Source: Streptomyces sp. QL37
GTDB taxonomy: Bacteria > Actinomycetota > Actinomycetes > Streptomycetales > Streptomycetaceae
Assembly (NCBI RefSeq): GCF_002941025.1
Contig: NZ_PTJS01000001.1
Location: 1,302,001 to 1,366,000, forward strand
Reading direction: 5' to 3'
Length of the DNA: 64,000 nucleotides
How positions within the stretch are numbered: position 1 is the stretch's first letter; every line of letters begins with the position of its first letter. The notes under the pieces were generated by a model, which searched no databases, was not told the DNA's origin, and saw only the letters and a program-made list of their open reading frames with translations. Both the position numbers and the translations under genes were made by a program. This document shows, piece by piece, positions 9,747 to 17,672 of this stretch.

Positions 9747-10256
9747 TCAGGCGTTCGCGTCGAGGTCCAGGGCGTACAGACGCGGCAGGTTGACCACGAT
9801 CGCCTCCTGGGTGCTGCGGGCGATGACGACCACGGCCTCCTCGGTGGGGTCCGGGTTCTCCTCGCGGTGCGGCACGTACGGCGGGACGAAGATGTAGTCG
9901 CCCGGAGAGGTACGCAGGCGCACCTCCTCCGGTTCCTCCCCCGAGTCGTCCAGGAAGACGAACTCCGGGTGCCCGCTGACCACATGGATGGCGGTCTCCG
10001 ACTCGCCGTGGTGGTGGTCGGAGGACGCCGTCGCGGGGGCGACGTGGGTCTGGCCCATCCACAGTTTCTCGGAACCCACGGTCCTGCCGCTGACGGCGCT
10101 GAATCTCCGCATGCCACCGGTCTGCGCCGTGTCGCCGTCCAGCGCGTCCGCGCGGATGTGGTGCAGGCGGGCGCGCAGGGGTGCCGCCGCGCGGCCCGGG
10201 GTTTCGTGGAGGTGAGGGTGGAACCCTTCTCCGGGGGTCGTCAACGGCTCGCTCAT
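9747..10256 (-). CDS. Cupin-domain protein
   Basis: Encodes 169 aa. The two cupin motifs are visible: a metal-site cluster S-D-H-H-H-G-E-S-E in motif 1, and P-G-D-Y-I-F-V-P-P-Y-V-P-H in motif 2. This gives His/His/Glu/His metal ligands. Such small single-domain cupins are dioxygenases, isomerases or binding proteins; no substrate can be inferred. It diverges from the Rrf2-DsbA pair, and a palindromic element lies between them, suggesting shared control. Confidence 0.82.
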   Translation of the reverse strand: MSEPLTTPGEGFHPHLHETPGRAAAPLRARLHHIRADALDGDTAQTGGMRRFSAVSGRTVGSEKLWMGQTHVAPATASSDHHHGESETAIHVVSGHPEFVFLDDSGEEPEEVRLRTSPGDYIFVPPYVPHREENPDPTEEAVVVIARSTQEAIVVNLPRLYALDLDANA

Positions 10257-10281
10257 GGCAGGGACGTTAGGTCGGCCGCGA

Positions 10282-10305
10282 AAAGGATGTCAAGAGGTGT
10301 CCTTT
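10282..10305. promoter_or_regulatory. Candidate Rrf2 operator between cupin and Rrf2 genes
   Basis: AAAGGA (10282-10287) and TCCTTT (10300-10305) form a dyad with a 12-nt centre that also contains the near-repeats GGATGTC and GGTGTCC. It is A/T-richer than the surroundings and placed between divergent promoters. This would suit autoregulation by the Rrf2 protein and co-control of the cupin gene. Confidence 0.4.
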
Positions 10306-10408
10306 CCCCTTCACCTGCGGCAATGTTCCCGCAATGTAAGGCGCCGCCCAGAAGGGGAACGGCCGGAAGAGCCTCGCCCGCGGCGCACGACCGGGGCATG
10401 ATGTGCGC

Positions 10409-10843
10409 ATGCATATCTCCGCGAAGGCGGACTACGCCACGCGCGCCCTTCTCGAGCTCGCGAGTGATCCCGGCCGTCCGCTCTCCTGTGAAGCCATCGC
10501 CTCCTCGCAGGAGATTCCGTTCAGGTTCTTGAAGTCCGTGGTGGGCGAGTTGCGCAGGGCCGGTCTGGTGCGCAGCCAGCGTGGCTGCGAGGGCGGTTAC
10601 TGGCTGGGCAGACCCGCCGGGGAGATCGCCCTGCTGGATGTCGTGCGAGCCGTCGACGGTGAGCTGATCACCCTCCGGGGCGAGTCGCTGAGCGGGCTCG
10701 ACTACCCGGGCCCCGCGGTGGGCCTGCCCGGGGTGTGGAGACGGGTCGAGTCGGACGCGGCGGCGGTCCTCGGCGGGCTGACCCTGGCCTCGCTGCTGCC
10801 GGCCGGGGCACGCGAACAGCCGTCCGCGATCGGTGCCGCGTGA
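10409..10843 (+). CDS. Rrf2-family transcriptional regulator
   Basis: Encodes 144 aa. It starts M-H-I-S-A-K-A-D-Y-A-T-R-A-L-L-E-L, the standard Rrf2 N-terminus, with a winged helix (I-P-F-R-F-L-K-S-V-V-G-E-L-R-R-A-G-L-V) and the R-G-C-E-G-G-Y-W-L wing. Only one cysteine lies in the region where Fe-S-binding members such as NsrR and IscR have three, so it probably does not hold a cluster. GTG at 10403 is an alternative start two codons earlier. The stop overlaps the GTG of the DsbA-like gene by 4 bp, so the two are coupled. Confidence 0.9.
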   Translation: MHISAKADYATRALLELASDPGRPLSCEAIASSQEIPFRFLKSVVGELRRAGLVRSQRGCEGGYWLGRPAGEIALLDVVRAVDGELITLRGESLSGLDYPGPAVGLPGVWRRVESDAAAVLGGLTLASLLPAGAREQPSAIGAA

Positions 10844-11757
10844 CCGGCGGACGGGACGCGCCGCCCGTGGAAGTGGTGGAGTACACCGACCCGATGTGCC
10901 CCTGGGCCTGGGGGTCGGAGCCCGCCTTCCGCAGGCTGCGGACCGCGCTGGCCGGCCGGGTCCGCTGGCGGCGGGCGTACGCGATCCTCTTCGACGACGA
11001 GGACGACCCGGCACCCGATCCGGCGGCCGAAACCGCGTACTACGCCGGCTACGTCGAGAGGATCAGCGCGCACACCCGGGCCCCGCGGGCCGCCCGGCTG
11101 AGCCGTGTCGCGGCGAGCTCCTGGCCCTCCTCGCTCGTGGCCGGGGCCGCCGAGCTCCAGGGGACGGAGGTGGCCGAACGGGTCCTGCGCCGGCTTCGGG
11201 AGACCGTCTTCGTCCTGGGCGAGCCGGCGGACACCCTGGAGGCCGCGGTGGCCGCCACGCGCGGTGTCCCGGGCCTGGACCCTGACCGGCTGAGGGCCGA
11301 CGCCGCCGCGTCCGGCGTGCTGGAGCGGGTGCGCGCCGACCGCGCGGAGGCACGGCGGCCGGTCCCCGAAGTCCTGTCCGTGCACAGCGGATCGCCGCAT
11401 CCCGGCACGGCCAAGGAGACTCCCGACGGCGGCTACCGCTACGCGCTGCCGACGCTCCTGCTGCGCGCCCCGGCGGGGTATCGCGCGGTCCCCGGCTGGC
11501 GGTCGTACGAGACGTACGCGGCGGCCTTCGACGAACTCTGCCCCGGACTCCTGGGCCCCTCCGCGCCGCTCTCCCCCGCCGAGGCGCTGGAGCGCCACCG
11601 GAGCCTGACCGGGCCGGAACGTCAGCTGCTGGCGGAGGGTGCGTGGCCGCCACCGGGAGCGGTCCGACGGGAGACCGGAAACGGGCCCCTCTGGCTTCAT
11701 CCTGACGAAGCGTCAGCGTATCCCGTGCCACCCGAGATCCCTGCCGCACCGCTCTGA
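10840..11757 (+). CDS. DsbA-family (FrnE-like) thiol oxidoreductase
   Basis: Encodes 305 aa from GTG 10840, overlapping the Rrf2 stop (GTGA). The active-site region is T-D-P-M-C-P-W-A-W-G-S-E: only one Cys in the usual C-x-x-C place, with Trp at the second position. This form is common in the DsbA-like 2-hydroxychromene isomerase / YwbO group. Disulfide exchange is therefore uncertain, and a glutathione- or mycothiol-dependent role is possible. No signal peptide, so cytoplasmic. Coupling to a redox-type regulator suggests a stress role. Confidence 0.8.
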   Translation: MTGGRDAPPVEVVEYTDPMCPWAWGSEPAFRRLRTALAGRVRWRRAYAILFDDEDDPAPDPAAETAYYAGYVERISAHTRAPRAARLSRVAASSWPSSLVAGAAELQGTEVAERVLRRLRETVFVLGEPADTLEAAVAATRGVPGLDPDRLRADAAASGVLERVRADRAEARRPVPEVLSVHSGSPHPGTAKETPDGGYRYALPTLLLRAPAGYRAVPGWRSYETYAAAFDELCPGLLGPSAPLSPAEALERHRSLTGPERQLLAEGAWPPPGAVRRETGNGPLWLHPDEASAYPVPPEIPAAPL

Positions 11758-11787
11758 GCTGCGGTTGAGCCCCGTCCCGCTGAATGA

Positions 11788-11803
11788 GACACCAATGGGT
11801 GTC
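11788..11803. promoter_or_regulatory. Inverted repeat GACACC-N4-GGTGTC
   Basis: A perfect 6-bp dyad lying 2 nt upstream of a TTGACA -35 box. The position suits an activator or repressor of the sulfur-scavenging operon. The binding protein is unknown. Confidence 0.45.
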
Positions 11804-11805
11804 CA

Positions 11806-11835
11806 TTGACAGGCGAGGACGGCTGCCGCCAGGAT
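11806..11835 (+). promoter_or_regulatory. Probable promoter of the leader peptide and sulfur operon
   Basis: A consensus TTGACA (11806-11811) is followed after 18 nt by CAGGAT (11830-11835), a fair -10 element. The leader-peptide ATG lies only 7 nt further, so the transcript may be nearly leaderless or start slightly downstream. Confidence 0.45.
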
Positions 11836-11841
11836 GAGCCC

Positions 11842-11916
11842 ATGCTCACGACGCACCCCGGTGTGGTGTGCCGCTACGTGGACCTGCGGCGCACCTCCAG
11901 CGCACTCTGTCGCTGA
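11842..11916 (+). CDS. 24-aa leader peptide (Cys-containing, ends L-C-R)
   Basis: An ATG-to-TGA frame reading M-L-T-T-H-P-G-V-V-C-R-Y-V-D-L-R-R-T-S-S-A-L-C-R. The R-x-V-D-L-R-R-x-S-S-A-L-C-R core is a recurrent signature of short leader peptides found upstream of sulfur-related genes in Streptomyces. The two cysteines, one next to the last codon, suit cysteine-dependent attenuation of the operon that begins 316 nt downstream. A purine-rich AGGATGAG precedes the ATG. The peptide itself probably has no function after translation. Confidence 0.7.
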   Translation: MLTTHPGVVCRYVDLRRTSSALCR

Positions 11917-12232
11917 CCGCCCACCACCCCCGCTCCACAGGCGCTGCCTGACCTCTGTCGGCAGCACGGGCCGTCCGCCGGTCCGCTGATCCGCGCCTGT
12001 GCCCCGCGTCGGCTCCCAGCCTTCCGTCGCGCCCTTCCGTCGTATCCCCTTACGGGGCCGCGAGTTCCTCGGCGTCCCCGCCCGTACCGCTCCTGCCCAG
12101 CCGTGCGCCGACGCCCCGACGACGCATGCCCGCATACGCGACAACGGTTCGGTGCGAGTGCCGCGCCTCCCTTCACGCTCCCCCGCCTCCCCCTGCCCTG
12201 CTCCGGGCCGGGGACTCATCAGAGAGAACGAG
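11917..12232 (+). promoter_or_regulatory. Long untranslated leader between leader peptide and substrate-binding protein gene
   Basis: A 316-nt stretch without a supportable gene. The frame of the substrate-binding protein is open back to about 11999 but lacks signal-peptide character there. Several short G+C-rich arms occur (for example CCCC-TTA-CGGGG near 12050), but no single clear terminator. If the upstream peptide acts by attenuation, the switch should lie here. Confidence 0.4.
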
Positions 12233-13804
12233 ATGCCCGCACGACTCACGATCCGACGCCGACCGGACGCCCGGTCGGCCCGACAGGCGGGCGGCCTGAG
12301 GGTCGCTGCCCTCGGAACCGCCTTCATCGCCCTGCTCGTGCCGGCTCTGAGCGCCTGCGGTGGCAGCGCCTCGTCGTCGGCCGGCGGCGCCACCCTGAAA
12401 TGGGCCTCCTCCTACTTCCCGAGCCACTGGGATCCGGTGGTGGGGGGAAGCGGCGCGCAGTTCCGTGAACTCGCGCTCGTCTACGCCTCGTTGACGCGCA
12501 CCGACGAGCACGGCAAGGCAGTCCCGGACCTGGCCGAGAGCTGGGAGTACAACGAGAAGGGTGACCGGATCACCTTCCACGTACGTCCCGGACTGAAGTT
12601 CAGCGACGGTCAGCCGGTCGACGGCGCGGCCGTGAAGGCCGCCATCGAGCGGGCGCAGAAGCAGAAGAACTCCGCGCTCTTCGGCGACCTGACATCCATC
12701 GGGTCGGTGCGGGCCGACGGGCTCGACGCCACCCTCCAACTCACCCAGGTCGACTACCAGATACCGCAGTTGCTGGGGGAACGCGTCCTGCAGATCGCCA
12801 GCCCGAAGGCGGCCGCGAACCCCACGAAGCTGGACCAGGCCCCCGTCGGCGCCGGGCCGTTCGTCATCGACCAGCTGATCCCGGGCACCAAGGCGGTCCT
12901 GCGGAAGAACCCCGACTACTGGGACGCGAAGAACATCCACATCGACGACGTCGAGCTGGTCTCCGCACCCGACGCCTCCACCGTGGTCTCGGGGCTCCAG
13001 ACCGGTGTCTACAACTTCGCGGACCTCGACCCGAGCCAGGCCTCCGCCGCGGAGAAGGCGGGCCTTGACGTGTTCTCGCAGCCCGGCTTCAACGCCTCCA
13101 ACATCAGCCTGAACGTCAACAAGGCGCCGTTCGACGACGACAGGGTCGTCGACGCACTCCGCTACGCGGTCAACCGCAAGGAGTTCGTCGACAAGCTGAC
13201 GTTCGGTCATGGCGAGCCCACCGACCAGCCCTTCCCCAAGGGTTACGAGGCCTACGACTCCGAGTCCGAGGACGCCTACCCGTACGACCCGGCGAAGTCG
13301 AAGAAGCTCCTGGCCGAGGCGGGCCACGGCCCCGGCGACATCAAGCTGAACCTGGTCATCCCGGCGGAGGATCCGCAGGCCGAGATCGTCCAGTCGCAGC
13401 TGGCGGCCGTGGGCATCAAGGTCACCATCAAGATCGACAAGAACTGGGCCACCCCCTTCTTCGCCAAGGACCTGGCCTTCTCCCTGTACTCGACGACGGG
13501 CCGCGACTCCGCGGTGCAGACCCTGACGGCCCACTTCGGCCCGAACGGCCCGCTGAACCTGAGCACTCCGTACGAGCCGGAGGGCTTCAAGGAGGCCGTC
13601 GCCAAGGTCCGTCAGACGCCTCTGGACGCACCCGACTACCGGCGGGTGCTCCAGGCGGCGACGCGTGCGGGCCTGGAGAGCAAGGCCCTGATCTTCACCT
13701 TCTCGTCGCCCAACCTCTTCGCCAAGAGCAAGGCGCTCTCCGATCTGCCGAAGAACCCCGCCCACATCGACTGGACCGGCGTGAAGATCGCCGGCGGCTC
13801 CTGA
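12233..13804 (+). CDS. ABC transporter substrate-binding lipoprotein (SBP family 5)
   Basis: Encodes 523 aa. A twin-Arg-rich N-terminus, a hydrophobic stretch and lipobox L-S-A-C-G mark a lipoprotein anchored outside the membrane. The body is the dipeptide/nickel-type SBP_bac_5 fold ([30 protein letters not shown]). ATG 12233 is preceded by AGAGAGAACG. First gene of a transporter operon; together with the downstream monooxygenase and FMN reductase, a small organosulfur compound or oligopeptide-like ligand is likely. Confidence 0.92.
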   Translation: MPARLTIRRRPDARSARQAGGLRVAALGTAFIALLVPALSACGGSASSSAGGATLKWASSYFPSHWDPVVGGSGAQFRELALVYASLTRTDEHGKAVPDLAESWEYNEKGDRITFHVRPGLKFSDGQPVDGAAVKAAIERAQKQKNSALFGDLTSIGSVRADGLDATLQLTQVDYQIPQLLGERVLQIASPKAAANPTKLDQAPVGAGPFVIDQLIPGTKAVLRKNPDYWDAKNIHIDDVELVSAPDASTVVSGLQTGVYNFADLDPSQASAAEKAGLDVFSQPGFNASNISLNVNKAPFDDDRVVDALRYAVNRKEFVDKLTFGHGEPTDQPFPKGYEAYDSESEDAYPYDPAKSKKLLAEAGHGPGDIKLNLVIPAEDPQAEIVQSQLAAVGIKVTIKIDKNWATPFFAKDLAFSLYSTTGRDSAVQTLTAHFGPNGPLNLSTPYEPEGFKEAVAKVRQTPLDAPDYRRVLQAATRAGLESKALIFTFSSPNLFAKSKALSDLPKNPAHIDWTGVKIAGGS

Positions 13805-13844
13805 CCGTGCCGTCCACCACTGCAGAAAGGAGGGAGGAAGCCCC

Positions 13845-14885
13845 ATGACGACGACCACACCGGAGCTCCGACCCGAGCGGGGTGCTCCTGAGCGCCGCCG
13901 GGTCGCCACGACCAGGGCCCGGCATGCGGTGGGGCGGGTGGCCGCCGCACTCGGCCGGTCGGTCGCGATCTTCGTGCCGGTGTTCCTGGTGGCGACCTTC
14001 GTCACGTTCGCCCTGCGGTCCATGAGCGGGCTCAGCCCGGCACGCATCCAGCTGGGTGAGGAGGCGACCCCCGAGGCGATCCAGCGCGTCGAGGCCGAGT
14101 GGGGCCTCGACAAGCCTTTCCTCACCCAGTACGGGGACTGGTTCGGCGGCGTCCTGCACGGACAGCTCGGCACCAGCTGGGTCAACGGCGCCGACATCTC
14201 GACACTGATCGGGCTCGGCCTGGGGGTGAGCCTCTCGGTCGCGACCTTCGCGCTGGTCATCGGTGTGGTCGTGGGCTTCCTCCTCGGCACGGTGGCGGCG
14301 CTCCGGCGCACCACCGTCCTCGACCGGTCGATCACCGGATTCGTCACCGTGATCTCGGTGATGCCGGCCTTCGTCGTGGGCATCGTGCTGGTGGCGCTCC
14401 TCGCGGTGGGACTCGGTCTGTTCCCCTCGGCCGGTTACATCCCGGCCGAACAGGGTGTCGGTCCCTGGCTCGCCCACATCACCCTCCCCGCGCTCGCGCT
14501 GAGCTTCGACGTCATCGCCGACGTCGCCCGTCAGTTGCGGTCCAGCCTCGTCGCGGCCTACGGCGAGAACTACGTGACGGGCGCGGTGGTCCGGGGCCTG
14601 AGCCCCCGGCGGATCTTCTTCGCGCACGTTCTGCGCAACGGCCTCGGGCCCGCTCTCGCGACGGTCGGACAGAAGTTCCCGGCGCTGGTGGGTGCCTCCG
14701 TGGTCACGGAGTGGATCTTCGGCCTCCAGGGCTTCGGCCGGTTCGCCAACGACTCGGCCCAGGCCGGGGACGTGCCGGCGGTGCAGGGCGTGCTCGTGGT
14801 GTCGATCGTGCTGGTCGTCTCCTTCAACCTGATCATCAACCTGGTGCTGGCGCGTGTGATGCCGGCATCCCAGCGGGGGGTATGA
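13845..14885 (+). CDS. ABC transporter permease, DppB type
   Basis: Encodes 346 aa with six hydrophobic segments. The N-terminal part contains the DppB-type A-I-F-V-P-V-F-L-V-A-T-F-V-T-F segment and a long extracytoplasmic loop (W-G-L-D-K-P-F). The EAA-like coupling loop is near N-Y-V-T-G-A-V-V-R-G-L-S. A very strong ribosome site (AAAGGAGGGAGGAAG) lies before ATG 13845. The stop overlaps the next ATG (ATGA). It forms the channel with the DppC-type protein. Confidence 0.92.
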   Translation: MTTTTPELRPERGAPERRRVATTRARHAVGRVAAALGRSVAIFVPVFLVATFVTFALRSMSGLSPARIQLGEEATPEAIQRVEAEWGLDKPFLTQYGDWFGGVLHGQLGTSWVNGADISTLIGLGLGVSLSVATFALVIGVVVGFLLGTVAALRRTTVLDRSITGFVTVISVMPAFVVGIVLVALLAVGLGLFPSAGYIPAEQGVGPWLAHITLPALALSFDVIADVARQLRSSLVAAYGENYVTGAVVRGLSPRRIFFAHVLRNGLGPALATVGQKFPALVGASVVTEWIFGLQGFGRFANDSAQAGDVPAVQGVLVVSIVLVVSFNLIINLVLARVMPASQRGV

Positions 14886-15775
14886 CGATGGTGCGCCGCG
14901 TCCTCTCACTCACATCCGGCCGGATCGCCGTGGTCATCCTCGTGCTGATCGCCCTGCTCGCCGTCTGCGGCCCGTGGCTCGCCCCGCAGGATCCCCTGGC
15001 CACCAGCGACAACACGCTCGCATCGGCCTCGGGCGCCCACTGGCTGGGGACGGACTACCTGGGCCGTGACGTGTTCAGCCGCCTCCTGGACGGTTCACGG
15101 ATCAGCGTGCTCGGGTCCCTGGAGGTGGCGCTGACGGCCCTCGTCGTCGGCGCGGTCCCCGGCATCCTGTCGGTCTACTCGGGCCGGGTCTTCGAGTGGC
15201 TGACCCTCCGTCTGGCCGACACCCTGGTCGCCCTGCCGTTCATGCTGTTCGCCATCGCGGTGATCGCGCTGCTCGGCAACGGGATCACTCAGGCCATGCT
15301 CGTCACGGGCGCACTGGTCTCACCGCTCTTCTACCGGGTGTCGCGCGCCGCCACCCTGGCCGTGGCCCGCTCGCCGTACGTGGAGGCCGCGATCGTCTCC
15401 GGCGCCTCGGTCGGCTGGGTCGTACGCCGCCATGTATGGGTCAAGGTGCTCCCGCCGATCGCGGTCGCGCTCGCCCAGACCATCGGCGTGGGCTTCGTCA
15501 TCGTCTCCAGCCTGACCTTCCTCGGCATCGGAGTGCAGCCCCCGGCTCCCACCTGGGGCGGTCTGCTCGCCTCCGACCTGGGCTATCTCAGCCACCAGCC
15601 CTGGGCGCCGGTGACCCCCGCCCTGCTGATCATGGTCACCGTCTGGGCGTGCAACCTGCTCGCCGACGCCATCCGCGACGTCTCCGGTGAGGCGGGCCGC
15701 GCGCTGGTCAACCGGCGCAAGGCCCGGACCCGCGCCGGCACATCCGCGCCCGTCTCCGTGGGAGGCTCCCGATGA
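14882..15775 (+). CDS. ABC transporter permease, DppC type
   Basis: Encodes 297 aa with six membrane segments. G-T-D-Y-L-G-R-D-V-F-S-R-L-L near residue 60 is the DppC/OppC signature. The coupling loop is S-P-Y-V-E-A-A-I-V-S-G-A-S, and F-L-G-I-G-V-Q-P-P-A-P-T-W-G is also typical. ATG 14882 overlaps the previous stop by 4 bp, and the stop overlaps the next ATG, so translation is coupled throughout. Confidence 0.92.
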   Translation: MTMVRRVLSLTSGRIAVVILVLIALLAVCGPWLAPQDPLATSDNTLASASGAHWLGTDYLGRDVFSRLLDGSRISVLGSLEVALTALVVGAVPGILSVYSGRVFEWLTLRLADTLVALPFMLFAIAVIALLGNGITQAMLVTGALVSPLFYRVSRAATLAVARSPYVEAAIVSGASVGWVVRRHVWVKVLPPIAVALAQTIGVGFVIVSSLTFLGIGVQPPAPTWGGLLASDLGYLSHQPWAPVTPALLIMVTVWACNLLADAIRDVSGEAGRALVNRRKARTRAGTSAPVSVGGSR

Positions 15776-16761
15776 GGACCCTGTCCCAGAACACCGTCCC
15801 CGACCGCACCGAGGAGACCGCACCCGCCGGGGCCGCGGGTACGGCCGCCCCCGCCGCGCCACCGGTGATCGCGGTCCGCGACGTGCACATCAGCGACCGG
15901 GTCGACGACCGGGAGATCGTCCACGGCGTCGGCTTCGAACTCACACCCGGCAAGGCGGTCGGCATCGTCGGTGAGTCCGGCAGCGGCAAGACCCTGACCT
16001 GCCGGGCCGTCCTCGGGATCCTGCCCCCGCACTTCGAGGTCTCCGGCGGCTCGGTCGAGATCGACGGCACCGACATCGCGACCCTGACGCCCCGGCAGTG
16101 GACCGCGCTGCGCGGCACCACGATCGGTGCCGTCTTCCAGGACCCGGCGTCGTATCTCAACCCGTCGATCCGCGTGGGCGCCCAGATAGCCGAGGTCATC
16201 CGGGTCAAGAAGGGCGTGAAGCGGCGCGAGGCCCGCCGGCAGGCCCTCGGTCTCCTCAGGGCGGTGCGTCTGCGGGACCCGGAGCTGGTCTACGGCCAGT
16301 ACACCTACGAGCTGTCGGGAGGCATGCTCCAGCGCGTCCTGATCGCGGCGGCCGTCGCCGTCGAACCGCGGGCCCTCATCGCCGACGAGGCCACGACGGC
16401 CCTCGACGTCACGGTCCAGGCCGAGATCCTCGATCTGCTGGCCGAACTGCGCGAGCGCACCGGCCTGGCGCTCGTCGTCGTCTCCCACGACCTGGCCGTG
16501 GTGGCCCAGTTGTGCGACGAGGTCCTGGTCATGCGGCAGGGCGAGGTGGTGGAGCAGGGCCCGACGCGGTCGGTGCTGCACGACCCGCAGCACGCGTACA
16601 CCCGGCTGCTGATTGCCGAGCACGAGCAGTACGGCCTGGACAAGTTCCTGAACCCGAAGGACTCGAAGGACCCGGAGAACCCGGAGAACCCGGAGAACCC
16701 GGAGGACCCGGATACCGGGGGGAACCCGGAAGGCCCCGAAGACCCCGAGGAGGCGTCATGA
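15772..16761 (+). CDS. ABC transporter ATP-binding protein, DppD type
   Basis: Encodes 329 aa. Walker A is G-E-S-G-S-G-K-T, signature L-S-G-G-M-L-Q-R-V, Walker B A-L-I-A-D-E-A-T-T-A-L-D, switch S-H-D-L. After the usual C-terminal oligopeptide-transport extension there is an unusual ~35-residue acidic, proline-rich tail with three N-P-E repeats, made by an imperfect 9-bp DNA repeat (about 16665-16710). The tail is probably dispensable. Coupled by ATGA to both neighbours. Confidence 0.93.
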   Translation: MRTLSQNTVPDRTEETAPAGAAGTAAPAAPPVIAVRDVHISDRVDDREIVHGVGFELTPGKAVGIVGESGSGKTLTCRAVLGILPPHFEVSGGSVEIDGTDIATLTPRQWTALRGTTIGAVFQDPASYLNPSIRVGAQIAEVIRVKKGVKRREARRQALGLLRAVRLRDPELVYGQYTYELSGGMLQRVLIAAAVAVEPRALIADEATTALDVTVQAEILDLLAELRERTGLALVVVSHDLAVVAQLCDEVLVMRQGEVVEQGPTRSVLHDPQHAYTRLLIAEHEQYGLDKFLNPKDSKDPENPENPENPEDPDTGGNPEGPEDPEEAS

Positions 16762-17627
16762 CCACTGCGTCGCCGGAAGCGAGGGCCGCCGGCCGGGAGG
16801 AGGCACCCGCCCCCGTCCTGGCCGTCGAGGGCCTCGATGTCCGCTACGGCCGGGGGCGCCGGAGCCGGAACGCCCTGCGAGGTGTCTCGCTGAGCGTCGC
16901 AGCCGGGGAGACCGTAGGCGTCATCGGCGAGACGGGCTCCGGGAAGTCCACGCTGGCCCGCGCCGTGCTCGGGCTGGTACGCACCTCGGCCGGCTCGATC
17001 CGGGTCGGCGGCGAGGAGGTGACCGGTTACGGCAACCGCCGCTGGCGCGCCCTGCGCCGCAGGGGCATCGTCCAGTACGTCTTCCAGGACCCGCTGCGGA
17101 GCCTCGACCCTGACCTCACCGTCGAGGACTCGCTGACCGAACCGCTGCTCATCCAGGGAGTGCCGCGCAAGGAGGCGGTGGAACGGGCCCGCGCCTTCCT
17201 CGACCGGGTCCACCTCTCCGCGGAACTGCTCGGACGGCTGCCCGGCGAGCTCTCCGGCGGCCAGCGCCAGCGTGTCGCCGTGGCCCGCGCCCTGGTCACG
17301 GAGCCCGCGCTGGTCATCCTCGACGAGCCGGTCAGCGCCCTGGACTCCGCCAACCGCGTGCAGGTGCTGGAGATCCTCAAGGAACTGCGCGCCGCCGGGA
17401 CGTCCCTCGTCTTCATCTCCCACGACCTCGGTTCCATCGCGGGGACCGCCGACCGCATCGCCGTGCTCTACAGGGGTGAGCTCGTCGAGGTCGGCTCCGC
17501 CCGTGACGTCATCAACCACCCGCGGCACGTGTACACGCGGCTGCTCGTCGGCTCCGCTCCGACGCTGCACTCGCGGACCGCCGACCGCTCCCGGCGAGAG
17601 GCCCTGCGCGCACAGCTGACCGGCTGA
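16758..17627 (+). CDS. ABC transporter ATP-binding protein, DppF type
   Basis: Encodes 289 aa. Walker A G-E-T-G-S-G-K-S-T, Q-loop F-Q-D-P, signature L-S-G-G-Q-R-Q-R-V, Walker B L-V-I-L-D-E-P, H-switch S-H-D-L. It pairs with the DppD-type ATPase to drive import. It starts at ATG 16758 within the ATGA overlap. The C-terminus holds the R-H-V-Y-T-R-L-L element usual in this subfamily. Confidence 0.93.
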   Translation: MTTASPEARAAGREEAPAPVLAVEGLDVRYGRGRRSRNALRGVSLSVAAGETVGVIGETGSGKSTLARAVLGLVRTSAGSIRVGGEEVTGYGNRRWRALRRRGIVQYVFQDPLRSLDPDLTVEDSLTEPLLIQGVPRKEAVERARAFLDRVHLSAELLGRLPGELSGGQRQRVAVARALVTEPALVILDEPVSALDSANRVQVLEILKELRAAGTSLVFISHDLGSIAGTADRIAVLYRGELVEVGSARDVINHPRHVYTRLLVGSAPTLHSRTADRSRREALRAQLTG

Positions 17628-17672
17628 CCGCAGCGCGCCTCCGCACATCCCGCACCACTGAGAGGAACAGCC

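Noticed and set aside
12173..14383. A 736-codon minus-strand open frame
   Set aside because: It is antisense to the substrate-binding protein and permease genes, which have clear family motifs; the frame is a G+C-driven shadow.
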